Shown piece by piece: positions 42,500-50,594 of a DNA stretch of 64,000 nucleotides. This stretch comes from CAYWEM01 sp964457225 (GTDB taxonomy: Bacteria; Acidobacteriota; Aminicenantia; UBA2199), in contig CAYWEM010000015.1 in assembly GCA_964457225.1 (NCBI GenBank), positions 12,317 to 76,316 of the forward strand. Reading direction: 5' to 3'. The notes under the pieces are model-generated. The model was given only the letters and a program-made list of their open reading frames with translations, had not been told where the DNA came from and searched no databases. How positions within the stretch are numbered: position 1 is the stretch's first letter; every line of letters starts with the position of its first letter. The translations under genes and the position numbers were made by a program.

Positions 42500-43446
42500 A
42501 CGAAAACAACCCCCTGGTCGGGATAAGTTCCTGCCTGCTTGGAGAAAAAGTGCGCTATGACGGTGGTCACAAGCTGGATCGTTTTCTGACCGATACCCTG
42601 GGAAGGTATTTTGCCTATTTCCCGGTTTGCCCGGAAAGTGAATGCGGTCTGGGCATTCCCCGTGAAGCCATGCGCCTGGTGGAAGTTGGCGGGGAAATCC
42701 GCCTGCTGACCAGTCGGACCGGGATCGATTGTACCGGCCGGATGCTTGATTGGCTTCAACCCAAGCTGGATGAGCTGGCCGCTCTGCCGCTTTGCGGTTT
42801 TATCTTCAAGTCGCAGTCACCCAGTTCCGGGCTTTACCGGGTCAAGGTATTCCGCAACGGCCAGTCGGCTAAAACGGGCCGAGGCATATTCGCGGATGCT
42901 TTCCGGCGACGGTTCCCTTTGTTGCCGGTTGAGGAAGAGGGGCGGCTGAACGATCCCGTTCTGCGCGAAAACTTCATCGTCAGGGTCTTTGTCCAGCAGC
43001 GCTGGCTCGAGTTGATGGGCATGGAGAAACGGCCCGGCCGGCTGGTGGATTTTCATGCCCGGCACAAGTACCTGTTGATGGCCCATTGTCCGAAAACGCT
43101 CCGGGAACTGGGCGCCATGGTGGCCGGAGCAAAAAAAAACCCGCTGGAGGAACTGTACGGGCGGTATTGGGAAAAATTCATCAGAGCTCTGGGCAAAACA
43201 GCAACAGTTAAAAAGAATGCCAATGTCATGCAGCACATAATGGGTTATTTTAAAAAAAAGCTCGAAGCTGATGAAAAAGCCGAACTGCTGGAGTTGATCC
43301 GGAGATATCAATTGGGGCAGTTGCCTCTGATCGTGCCCATCACCATGCTCAACCATTACCTCAGAAAATTCGGTTCGCCTTACCTCGAACAGCAGTTTTA
43401 CCTGAATCCCCATCCCCGGGAGCTGATGCTCAGGAACAATCTTTGA
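42496..43446 (+). CDS. DUF523-DUF1722 (YbgA-like) protein
   Basis: A 316-residue two-domain protein. The DUF523 part (about 5-150) has SSCLLGEKVRYDGGHK with Cys13 and PVCPESECGLGIPREAMRL with Cys45 and Cys50. A third family Cys, in an SPSCG motif as I recall it, is Ser111 here (KSQSPSSG). The DUF1722 part (about 180-305) has LVDFHARHKYLLMAH. DUF523 members include thiouracil desulfidases that use an Fe-S cluster; the role of YbgA-type fusions is unclear. It overlaps the sigma-54 activator gene by ATGA, which ties the two together translationally. Confidence 0.85.
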   Translation: MNENNPLVGISSCLLGEKVRYDGGHKLDRFLTDTLGRYFAYFPVCPESECGLGIPREAMRLVEVGGEIRLLTSRTGIDCTGRMLDWLQPKLDELAALPLCGFIFKSQSPSSGLYRVKVFRNGQSAKTGRGIFADAFRRRFPLLPVEEEGRLNDPVLRENFIVRVFVQQRWLELMGMEKRPGRLVDFHARHKYLLMAHCPKTLRELGAMVAGAKKNPLEELYGRYWEKFIRALGKTATVKKNANVMQHIMGYFKKKLEADEKAELLELIRRYQLGQLPLIVPITMLNHYLRKFGSPYLEQQFYLNPHPRELMLRNNL

Positions 43447-43473
43447 ATGAAGTTATTCTCAATGTCGATATGG

Positions 43474-43479
43474 TAGAAT
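43474..43479 (+). promoter_or_regulatory. Extended -10 element before the rubrerythrin-like gene
   Basis: TGG-TAGAAT (TG at 43471-43472, hexamer 43474-43479) is an extended -10 box; the -35 region is poor. AAGGAGGTG follows as ribosome site. Confidence 0.45.
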
Positions 43480-43501
43480 ACCCAAGACAAGGAGGTGGCT
43501 G

Positions 43502-44005
43502 ATGACCAGGCAAGACGGAATTGAAATTTTCAAGGAAGCGATACTGCTTGAACACCGCGGCCGGGCCCTTTACGAATCTGCGGCTGCAGGCACTGCCTCG
43601 CAGGCGGTGAAAGAACTTTTCCGAACCCTGCAGGCCGAGGAAGAAAAACACATCGAGATTCTTTCCCAGCGGTTAAAAAGCCTGTTTGAAGGAGCCGATC
43701 CGGGTTCAGTTGAGCTTGGACCGGTTGAACCGGGCCTGGTCGACCGGGTATTGAACGACCGGGTGGTAAGCGAGATATCAGCGGCGGGATACGAGGCGGC
43801 GGTGATTTCCGCGGCCCTGGATTTTGAAAAAAGAGCGGTTACTTATTACGGAGAACAAGCCGATCGGGCTCAAGGCACGGAATCAGGCAAGCTTTTCCAG
43901 TGGCTTCATGACTGGGAGATCAGCCACCTTTCCATGCTGGCCGGCCTGGACAGCGCCTTGCGGGAAAAGATCTGGTACGATAACAGTTTCTGGCCTCTGG
44001 ATTAG
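43502..44005 (+). CDS. Rubrerythrin-like ferritin-fold protein
   Basis: A 167-residue four-helix protein. Metal-ligand-type residues occur as pairs: LLEHRGRALYES (helix 1), QAEEEKHIEIL (helix 2), ALDFEKRAVTYYGEQ (helix 3) and LHDWEISHLSML (helix 4), the ferritin-like di-iron pattern of rubrerythrin relatives. There is no rubredoxin domain. Such proteins reduce peroxide or store metal; here oxidative-stress defence in an anaerobe or microaerophile is plausible. AAGGAGGTG is an excellent ribosome site. Confidence 0.85.
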   Translation: MTRQDGIEIFKEAILLEHRGRALYESAAAGTASQAVKELFRTLQAEEEKHIEILSQRLKSLFEGADPGSVELGPVEPGLVDRVLNDRVVSEISAAGYEAAVISAALDFEKRAVTYYGEQADRAQGTESGKLFQWLHDWEISHLSMLAGLDSALREKIWYDNSFWPLD

Positions 44006-44033
44006 AGGCCGGCAGCAGGCGCCGCTGTTCCGG
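43992..44033 (+). terminator. Two tandem hairpins after the rubrerythrin-like gene
   Basis: GGCCTC/GAGGCC (43992-44010) spans the stop codon, and CCGGCAGC/GCTGttCCGG (44009-44033) follows, then AATTCATTTT. T-content is modest, so this is a weak terminator candidate. Confidence 0.4.
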
Positions 44034-44117
44034 AATTCATTTTCCCGTTAAAGAGATGCAATCACTGAGCCTGGTTTCACCTGCCTTGATCCCGGGACGA
44101 TAAAGCATTTCCTGCAA

Positions 44118-45485
44118 TCAAAGCTTAAGCCAATCCGGCATTGGTCGGGGGGCTGGTTTACGCCCGTAGAAAAGATGATCCATGTGCAGGGCCAGGCGGC
44201 GGAAAAGGGGAGATCTGCGCACTCCGAAACGGATGGCGTCGTGCATCAGGTTGGCCGGATGCGAGTAAGGACAGACGCTGATACAGCGCCCGCAGTCCGT
44301 GCCGGCCTGGCACCAGTAGGTGAAACAGGCCTCGGAATCAATACGCCAGCGCAGGCTTCCCTGTTCCAATTCCCGGTCGCCGTGGGGAATGGCCTGCCCG
44401 GGACAGGTTTCGGCACATTTACGGCAAATGCGGCAGAAATCGATAACCGAGGGATCGCGGGTAAGCTGGTCGGTCAGCAGGGGTAAATCGGTGCTGACCA
44501 CGGCGATGCGCACCCTGGGGCCGAATTGCGGAGTCATCAGCAAGCCCATGCGCCCTATCTCACCCAGACCGGCATCCCGCGCCACCAGGGGACAGATGAC
44601 CCGGTAATTGCCGTCTATATGGGCCCGGGCCGGATAGCCCAGTTCCCGGATTATTCCAGCCAATTGCACTGCCAGGGCACCGCTGTTCAGGTACTGGCGG
44701 GCGGATTCCATGATGATGGGCGCGTATGGGGCGCTGGCAACGTTGTCGAAGTCCATTTCCACGGTCAGGGCGATGGCGAAGCGGTGTTCGAGTTCGACCC
44801 TGCGGCCGTAGGATTCGCCGCGACCGATGACGCTGTAGAGATGGTAATCCTGCAACTCAGTTATGCCGGCCGAGGCGGCTCCCATTTTTTTTAGCCAGGT
44901 TTTGATGAATCGGGTTGCCCGGGTCGGGCTGATTTCAGCGCCGGTTTTTGCTTCCGGCTGGTCATCCAGCAGGTGGTGAAACGCCTTAACCGCGGTAAAA
45001 GCCGCCCGGGATGAAGCGAAAGCCAAAGGTTCGGCATAAACGGCCCGGGGGCTCAACAATCCCGGTTTAAGTCGGAATAGATCGTCTTTTTGCCTGTCCT
45101 GGGGAAATTCAAGGTAGTAGCTGTGAAAACGCTCCGTGCCTGGATTCAGCTCCGCCCGGGAAAACATTATCCTTCGTTCATCGTATCCTGCGGCCGGCCG
45201 GCCGGGGCCGGGCTCGATTCTCCCGGCGCCGAGCGGCAGGATCGTTATAACCGTCAAGCTCAGGGCCAGCATGAGCAGGATCAGCGCCAACAGCGGGCGT
45301 GCCGGCACATTAAGCACGGCCACGACCAGGAAAGGCAGGGCCAGGAAAACACCCAGAATCACAGACCAGAAAAATGCCCGCCGCTGTTTTTCGCGCCGGC
45401 AGACAATCGCCGCATAAAAGAAAATCAGCAGGATTAAAAAGCCGGCCAGAGCGTTAAGTTTCAAAATCAAGTTGCTGGCAATCAT
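44118..45485 (-). CDS. Membrane-anchored reductive-dehalogenase-like Fe-S protein
   Basis: A 455-residue protein. Three N-terminal hydrophobic segments (about 3-25, 35-55, 60-85) anchor it. The rest resembles the RdhA/QueG-type corrinoid domain: GRRVELEHRFAIALTVEMDF, APIIMESARQYLNSG, GYPARAHIDGNYRVICPLVARDAGLGEIGRMGLLMTPQFGPRVRI. Two [4Fe-4S] motifs follow: CRICRKCAETCP and a C...CGRCISVCPYSHP cluster. It lacks the Tat signal of respiratory dehalogenases and has no rdhB-like anchor gene beside it. AGGAAGG lies upstream of the ATG at 45485; the longer frame is not supported. The electron acceptor is unknown, and a non-dehalogenase corrinoid reductase is possible. Confidence 0.8.
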   Translation of the reverse strand: MIASNLILKLNALAGFLILLIFFYAAIVCRREKQRRAFFWSVILGVFLALPFLVVAVLNVPARPLLALILLMLALSLTVITILPLGAGRIEPGPGRPAAGYDERRIMFSRAELNPGTERFHSYYLEFPQDRQKDDLFRLKPGLLSPRAVYAEPLAFASSRAAFTAVKAFHHLLDDQPEAKTGAEISPTRATRFIKTWLKKMGAASAGITELQDYHLYSVIGRGESYGRRVELEHRFAIALTVEMDFDNVASAPYAPIIMESARQYLNSGALAVQLAGIIRELGYPARAHIDGNYRVICPLVARDAGLGEIGRMGLLMTPQFGPRVRIAVVSTDLPLLTDQLTRDPSVIDFCRICRKCAETCPGQAIPHGDRELEQGSLRWRIDSEACFTYWCQAGTDCGRCISVCPYSHPANLMHDAIRFGVRRSPLFRRLALHMDHLFYGRKPAPRPMPDWLKL

Positions 45486-45533
45486 TGCGCCTTCCTGTTT
45501 TACATGCAATTTCGTTAAAAGAGTTTCAGGAGC

Positions 45534-45561
45534 ATTATAAATCTTTGTCAGCTTCCGGCAA
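45534..45561 (-). promoter_or_regulatory. Putative promoter of the RdhA-like gene
   Basis: On the minus strand TTGCCG (plus 45556-45561), 16-base spacer, perfect TATAAT (45534-45539); leader about 40 bases. Confidence 0.55.
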
Positions 45562-45618
45562 AACCATTTGAATCTTTTTCCGGCCTGCTTGTTGCCGGTT
45601 GGGTGCCGAACCTGGCAG

Positions 45619-45647
45619 TTGATCCCGGGCTGAAGATAAACTAAAAT
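45619..45647 (+). promoter_or_regulatory. Promoter of the permease pair
   Basis: TTGATC at 45619-45624, 17-base spacer, TAAAAT at 45642-45647. The predicted start coincides with the ATG of a 17-codon upstream open frame (45654-45707). Confidence 0.55.
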
Positions 45648-45710
45648 CAGGTCATGAAAACTGGTGATTTTTCCCGGACCTGCAGTGCTTCCATGCAAAA
45701 GCGGTAATTC

Positions 45711-46643
45711 ATGTCCAGATACCTGGTCAAAAGGATTCTGACCCTGCTGTTCCTGCTCTGGGCCGTTTCCTCCATGATATTTTTCCTGATTCACCTGGTG
45801 CCCGGCGACCCGGTATTGTCTATATTGGGTGAAGGCGCCAACCAGGCCGATATCCAGAGGATCCGCAGTGAACTCAACCTGGATCAGCCGCTCTGGCGGC
45901 AATACCTGGACTACAACAGCAGATTGCTGCGGCTGGATTTCGGCCGATCGATATTCAATTCACAGGAAGTCAGCCGCAACATAGCCCTGGTTCTGCCGAA
46001 TACTGTGATCCTGGCCCTGGCGGCCATGCTGCTGGGGATCATGATATCCATTCCCGCCGGAGCCTGGGCCGCTTTCCGGGAAAACAGCGCCTGGGATTCA
46101 TTGGTGACTTTCCTGACTTCCTGCGGACTGGCTGTTCCCAATTTCCTGCTCGGTCCCTTGCTGGTGATTTTATTTTCAATAAAACTCGGACTGCTTCCGG
46201 TTTCCGGATCAGAAACCGCGGCTCACCTGGTTTTGCCGGCCATGACCCTGGGGCTTTCCCTGAGCGCCTTTTTGACCAGAATCGTCAAAACCGCGGTCGC
46301 TTCTGAACTGCGCAGTCCCTATGTCATGCTGGCCCGGGCCAAGGGTTTAAATGAAAAACAGGTTTTCTTCGGTCACATCCTGCGTAATGCCATGATTCCC
46401 ATCATCACCACCATCGGACTGCAGTTCGGGGCTCTGCTGACCGGGGCCATTGTCACTGAAACAATTTTTTCCTGGCAGGGCATCGGCATACTTCTTATTA
46501 CGGCCATTCACCGCCGTGATTACCCGATGGTCCAGGGCGTGATCATCTTCGTGGCATTCGTTTACCTGCTGGTAAACTTCCTGGTTGACCTGACTTATTT
46601 TATAGTTCAACCCCGGATTCGTCATGAAATCAAAACAAGCTAA
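45711..46643 (+). CDS. Peptide/nickel-type ABC transporter permease (DppB-like)
   Basis: A 310-residue membrane protein with six hydrophobic segments. MSRYLVKRILTLLFLLWAVS opens it, HLVPGDPV and the long periplasmic loop follow, and PYVMLARAKGLNEKQVFFGHILRNAMIPIIT is the EAA loop that contacts the ATPase. It belongs to the DppB/OppB family importing peptides, nickel or related solutes. Its partner DppC-like gene overlaps its 3' end by 20 bases. No ATPase or binding protein gene is adjacent. Confidence 0.92.
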   Translation: MSRYLVKRILTLLFLLWAVSSMIFFLIHLVPGDPVLSILGEGANQADIQRIRSELNLDQPLWRQYLDYNSRLLRLDFGRSIFNSQEVSRNIALVLPNTVILALAAMLLGIMISIPAGAWAAFRENSAWDSLVTFLTSCGLAVPNFLLGPLLVILFSIKLGLLPVSGSETAAHLVLPAMTLGLSLSAFLTRIVKTAVASELRSPYVMLARAKGLNEKQVFFGHILRNAMIPIITTIGLQFGALLTGAIVTETIFSWQGIGILLITAIHRRDYPMVQGVIIFVAFVYLLVNFLVDLTYFIVQPRIRHEIKTS

Positions 46644-47427
46644 GAACTACCAGTTGCTCAGCGGCATGATCCTGCTCGGGTTATTGTTGTCGTTCATGCT
46701 CCTGGTGTCCCTGGGAGGCTTAAACGTTGATATAGACATCGAAAAACGCCTGCAGGCAGCAGGTCCCGGTCATCCACTGGGCACCGATGATCTCGGGCGC
46801 GATCTTGTATCCTGCATAGTCTACGGTACCTGGATTTCACTGCTGATCGGCTGTACTGTGGTTCTGCTGTCCATGTTAATCGGCACCGGTTTGGGGTTGG
46901 TGGCCGGATTGGCCGGCGGCTGGCTGGATACAGTTGTCATGAGAATCGTCGATGTAATCCTGGCTTTCCCCGGCATCCTGCTGGCCATCGCCCTGGTTTC
47001 CTTCTTCCGGCAGAACGCGGCCAACCTGGTCTTTGCCCTGGTCTTTTCGGGTTGGGTCGGGTATGCCCGCATCGTACGGGCTGAAGTTCTCAAGCTCAAG
47101 CAGCTCGATTTCATCACTGCAGCCCGTAGTTATAATGCTTCTTTCCCAAGGATCATCTGGCAGCACCTGCTGCCGCTGACCGCTCCCCTGATCGTGGTCC
47201 AGGCTTCCCTGGGCATGGCCGGGGTAATTCTGGCCGAATCCAGCCTGAATTTCCTGGGCATAGGTCTCGATCCCCGCCTGCCCACCCTGGGGCAGTTGAT
47301 TGATTCGGGCAGGGGGCATATTTTCGCTAAACCCGAATTGATCTACCTGCCGGGATTAGTGCTGTTTGTACTGATCATCGCCTTCAATTTCCTGGGCGAA
47401 GGTCTGCGCAAGAGAGTGTCACTCTGA
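46624..47427 (+). CDS. Peptide/nickel-type ABC transporter permease (DppC-like)
   Basis: A 267-residue permease with six hydrophobic segments. HPLGTDDLGRDLVSCIVYG is the DppC signature, LDFITAARSYNASFPRIIWQHLLP the EAA loop, and SLNFLGIGLDPRLPTLGQLI a typical C-terminal part. It pairs with the upstream DppB-like protein. An inverted repeat follows its stop codon, then a kinase gene with a periplasmic binding domain, which may sense the transported solute. Confidence 0.92.
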   Translation: MKSKQAKNYQLLSGMILLGLLLSFMLLVSLGGLNVDIDIEKRLQAAGPGHPLGTDDLGRDLVSCIVYGTWISLLIGCTVVLLSMLIGTGLGLVAGLAGGWLDTVVMRIVDVILAFPGILLAIALVSFFRQNAANLVFALVFSGWVGYARIVRAEVLKLKQLDFITAARSYNASFPRIIWQHLLPLTAPLIVVQASLGMAGVILAESSLNFLGIGLDPRLPTLGQLIDSGRGHIFAKPELIYLPGLVLFVLIIAFNFLGEGLRKRVSL

Positions 47428-47430
47428 GAA

Positions 47431-47454
47431 AACCATTTGTTTCCGCAAATGGTT
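47431..47454. repeat. Inverted repeat between the permease and kinase genes
   Basis: AACCATTTG and CAAATGGTT form a perfect 9-bp stem with a 6-base loop. The right arm touches the candidate -35 (TTGGAT, 47453-47458) of the kinase promoter. It can act as terminator, mRNA structure or operator. Confidence 0.5.
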
Positions 47455-47481
47455 GGATTTAAACTGAAATGAAACTATAAT
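47453..47481 (+). promoter_or_regulatory. Putative promoter of the hybrid sensor kinase
   Basis: TTGGAT at 47453-47458, 17-base spacer, perfect TATAAT at 47476-47481, 15 bases before the ATG. The -35 match is moderate. Confidence 0.5.
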
Positions 47482-47496
47482 AAAGCTGATTTGAAA

Positions 47497-49443
47497 ATGA
47501 AAAAACACCTGGTTCTCCTGGTTTTACTGGCTTCAATTATACTGCCCGCTGAAGAAAACCGGATCGTGCTGGGTATCTACGACAATCCCCCCCATACTTT
47601 TTTGCTTAACAACCGGGAAGAAGGTTTCATCGTTGACCTGTGGCGGGACATCGCGTTAAACATGCAGTTTAAAATCGAATTCCGCCGCGATTCATTCGCC
47701 TCTCTTCTGAAAGCCCTGGGTGACGGTGAAATCGACGTCCTGGCTCCGATCGCCTATACCCTGGAAAGAAGCCGCACTATGGCCTATGGAACTGAGGCGG
47801 TCCTGATCGACAGCACTCACGTGATCGTTAAAACCGACAGCGGCATCAACGAAGTCCAGCAACTGGACGGGCTGTCCCTGGCCGTGGTCAGGGGAGATCA
47901 CTACGCTTCTCTTCTGATCGAGGACTGGTTCAAGCAGGAGATCAACTGCCGGGTGGTCGAGTATGACGCTTTTCCCGAAGTGGTGGCCGCGGTTTCGAAG
48001 GGCGCGCAGGATGCGGGCTTGATCGGCAAGTTCAGCCTGCAAAGCATCTTGAGAGACAGCCCGGGCCTGCAGATTTCCATCATGCCCGGATCTTTTTTAC
48101 ACGAGCCGCTGTTCATGGCTTTTTCCCTGAAAAAAACCTGGCTGGCTGAGCGGGTCGATTCCTACCTGGCCCGGGCCAGGCTTGATGAAACCAGCGCCCT
48201 GAACCGTTATCGAAGAAAATGGTTCGGTGAAGCCGAGGATTCTCCCTGGATACGCTTCCTGGTCCGTTACAAGTGGCTGCTAATTTCAATGGTCATTTTC
48301 CTGATCGGCCTGGGATGGACCTTCAACCTGGTGCTCCGTTTTCAGGTTCGCCGCAGCACTGCGGAGATAACCAGGCAGAAAGCTTTTTTTGAAAATCTCT
48401 TCCGTACATCTCCGGTGGCCATTGCCATACTCGATGAAATAAACCGTGTTCTGGACTTGAACCGGGAGTTCACCAGGCTTTTCGGCTATTCCTTGGATGA
48501 AAGCAGGGGACTGGATCTTGATTCCCTGATTCAGACCGAGGAAACCGCCACCCAGGGACGAATCCTGAGAGAAATGGCCATAAGCGGCCAGAAAATCGAC
48601 CAGGAGGCTCAGAGAAAGACTAAAGCCGGTGAAATGGTCGATGTCCAGATTATCGGAACACCGATCATGCTGGAGGGCAGGCTGGCCGGAATAATCGCCA
48701 TTTACGTTGATATTTCCGAACGCAAGAGGATGATGGCCGAAATAGGGCAGATGAATCGCATGGAATCGCTTTCACTGCTGGCCGGCGGCATCGCCCATGA
48801 TTTCAACAACATGCTCACGGCCATAATCGGCAATCTTTCCCTGGCCAGAATGCAGGCCGGCAAAGTGAATTTCCTCGAAGCTCTGCAGAGATCGGAAAAG
48901 GCCGCTTTGAAGGCTCAGGGTTTGACTCAGCAGTTGATGACCTTCGCCAAGGGCGGACAGCCCCAGAAAAAGCATCTTTCAATGCCTGATGTTTTGAAAG
49001 ATGCGCTGGCCCTGGTTTTGAGCGGATCAAACGTACGCTCGGAGCTTTCCCTGGAAACCAGCAGGGTACTGTGTGAAGTCGACGGCAACCAGATCATGCA
49101 GGTTTTCAACAACATTCTGCTCAATGCCCGCCAGGCCATGGACAAGGGCGGCACCATCCACATCCGCTTTTACGAGTATTTGCAGGAAATTGAAAGCTCG
49201 GTATTGCTTCCCGGAAAATATCTCGCAGTCAGTTTTGCCGACGAGGGCCCCGGAATATCACCATCAAACCTGGAAAAACTTTTCACTCCCTATTTTACCA
49301 CCAAGTTGAAAGGCAGCGGCTTGGGCATGGCCATTTCCTACGCGATAGTCAGGAAACATCAAGGCACAATCCGGGTGGAGTCGAATCCAGGTCAGGGAGC
49401 TGTTTTTACCGTACTGCTGCCCCTGGCCGCAGCGGTTTCTTGA
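47497..49443 (+). CDS. Sensor histidine kinase with periplasmic solute-binding domain
   Basis: A 648-residue membrane kinase. After a signal peptide/anchor (about 1-18), a family 3 solute-binding domain (about 22-245; IVLGIYDNPPHTFL, GFIVDLWRDIA, DVLAPIAYTLERSRTMAYG) lies in the periplasm. One TM helix (about 257-278), a PAS domain (about 290-405), HisKA with GGIAHDFNNMLTAI, and HATPase with ADEGPGISP and GSGLGMAIS follow. No receiver domain or response-regulator gene is adjacent, so it is an orphan. It probably senses an amino acid or related solute; the DppBC-like pair upstream may belong to the same response. TTG at 47491 is an alternative start. Confidence 0.9.
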   Translation: MKKHLVLLVLLASIILPAEENRIVLGIYDNPPHTFLLNNREEGFIVDLWRDIALNMQFKIEFRRDSFASLLKALGDGEIDVLAPIAYTLERSRTMAYGTEAVLIDSTHVIVKTDSGINEVQQLDGLSLAVVRGDHYASLLIEDWFKQEINCRVVEYDAFPEVVAAVSKGAQDAGLIGKFSLQSILRDSPGLQISIMPGSFLHEPLFMAFSLKKTWLAERVDSYLARARLDETSALNRYRRKWFGEAEDSPWIRFLVRYKWLLISMVIFLIGLGWTFNLVLRFQVRRSTAEITRQKAFFENLFRTSPVAIAILDEINRVLDLNREFTRLFGYSLDESRGLDLDSLIQTEETATQGRILREMAISGQKIDQEAQRKTKAGEMVDVQIIGTPIMLEGRLAGIIAIYVDISERKRMMAEIGQMNRMESLSLLAGGIAHDFNNMLTAIIGNLSLARMQAGKVNFLEALQRSEKAALKAQGLTQQLMTFAKGGQPQKKHLSMPDVLKDALALVLSGSNVRSELSLETSRVLCEVDGNQIMQVFNNILLNARQAMDKGGTIHIRFYEYLQEIESSVLLPGKYLAVSFADEGPGISPSNLEKLFTPYFTTKLKGSGLGMAISYAIVRKHQGTIRVESNPGQGAVFTVLLPLAAAVS

Positions 49444-49454
49444 AATCAAGGCTT

Positions 49455-50594
49455 TTACCGTTTGTTTTCACTCAATTGCAGGTAGAGTTCTTCCTGGCGC
49501 CGCACCATGTTTTCCGCCCGCCATTCGGCAAAATCACCATCAGGATAATCGGCCATCCGTTTTCTGAGGTTTAAATCCTCAACCAGGCACAGAATGGCCT
49601 CTGCGAATTTCTCGTGTTCCTGAACCGGGATCAGAAAACCGTTCCCGCCGTCATGCACCACTTCAGCATTACCGGGAATGTTACTGACCACCAGGGGTTT
49701 TTTCATCAGCCTCATCTGGACCAGGCTTTGCGGCAGGCCTTCCCAGAGAGCGGTTGAAACTCCCAGGTCAAACAGGGCGATGTAGCGATGGACATCACGG
49801 CGGAACCCGGGCATGATGAAATTTGACAATATGCCGAAATCGGCAAGTTGCCTGCGGAAATCGTCTTTCAGAACTCCATCGCCGAGAAACAGAAAACTTA
49901 CATCTCCTCGTTGCCTGAGTACCAGGGCGGCGATCCGGGCCAGGTGGTCAAGGCCTTTCTGCGCTTTCATGGGAGCGATGATGCCGCAGACCAGGTTTTG
50001 CCCCGGTATTCCCAGCTTCTTTTTCAGTTGATTCTCAGGCTTGCTTTCCAGGAATGGTTCACAGGGGAATCCGCTGCGGATCAGGGAATTTCCGGTTCGC
50101 CCCAGCCCCATTTCCCGGGCCAGCCGAAGATCATGCTCAGCAACGAAAACCAGGTGGTCGGTGACCAGGGAGGTTATTTTTTCAAGCCAGGCGTAGCAGA
50201 TCCTGGTTGATCGGGAATGAAAGGGAGAAAAGGAAAAACCATGCACCGAGTGAACGATGAGCGGCACCCGGGCCAGGAAAGCCGCCCAGCGGCCGATTAT
50301 TCCGGCCTTGGCCGAATGGGTGTGCACCAGGTCCGGCTTGATCCGGCGCAGGCGGCGATATACCTGAACGAGAGCGGCCAGGTCCAGCAAGGGGTTGAGC
50401 CTGCGGCGCAGGCAGGTCAGCAGGTGAAAGTTCTCTTCTTTTTCAACCTCGGCCGTCAAGAGTCCTCCCGGGCCACTCAGCAGGTGCACCTGGAACCTGT
50501 TCCGGTCGAGGCTGCGGAAAGTGTGCATGGTGTTGACCTGGGCTCCTCCGAGTTCAAGCTTGGTTATCAGGTGGGCGATCACCATTCGTTTCAT
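49455..50594 (-). CDS. Family 4 glycosyltransferase
   Basis: A 379-residue GT-B protein. ITKLELGGAQVNTMHTF near the start, the DLVHTHSAKAGIIGR acceptor-side segment, and the donor-site EGLPQSLVQMRLMKKPLVVSNIPGNAEVV are typical of GT4 enzymes that use nucleotide sugars at the inner membrane. The ATG at 50594 overlaps the stop of the upstream FAD gene (ATGA) and is preferred over the longer frame. It is probably part of a surface-glycan or glycolipid operon with the next three minus-strand genes. Confidence 0.9.
   Translation of the reverse strand: MKRMVIAHLITKLELGGAQVNTMHTFRSLDRNRFQVHLLSGPGGLLTAEVEKEENFHLLTCLRRRLNPLLDLAALVQVYRRLRRIKPDLVHTHSAKAGIIGRWAAFLARVPLIVHSVHGFSFSPFHSRSTRICYAWLEKITSLVTDHLVFVAEHDLRLAREMGLGRTGNSLIRSGFPCEPFLESKPENQLKKKLGIPGQNLVCGIIAPMKAQKGLDHLARIAALVLRQRGDVSFLFLGDGVLKDDFRRQLADFGILSNFIMPGFRRDVHRYIALFDLGVSTALWEGLPQSLVQMRLMKKPLVVSNIPGNAEVVHDGGNGFLIPVQEHEKFAEAILCLVEDLNLRKRMADYPDGDFAEWRAENMVRRQEELYLQLSENKR

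Noticed and set aside
45654..45707. A 17-codon ORF between the permease promoter and dppB
   Set aside because: No ribosome site and no amino-acid bias; kept only as a remark in the permease finding, not as a gene.
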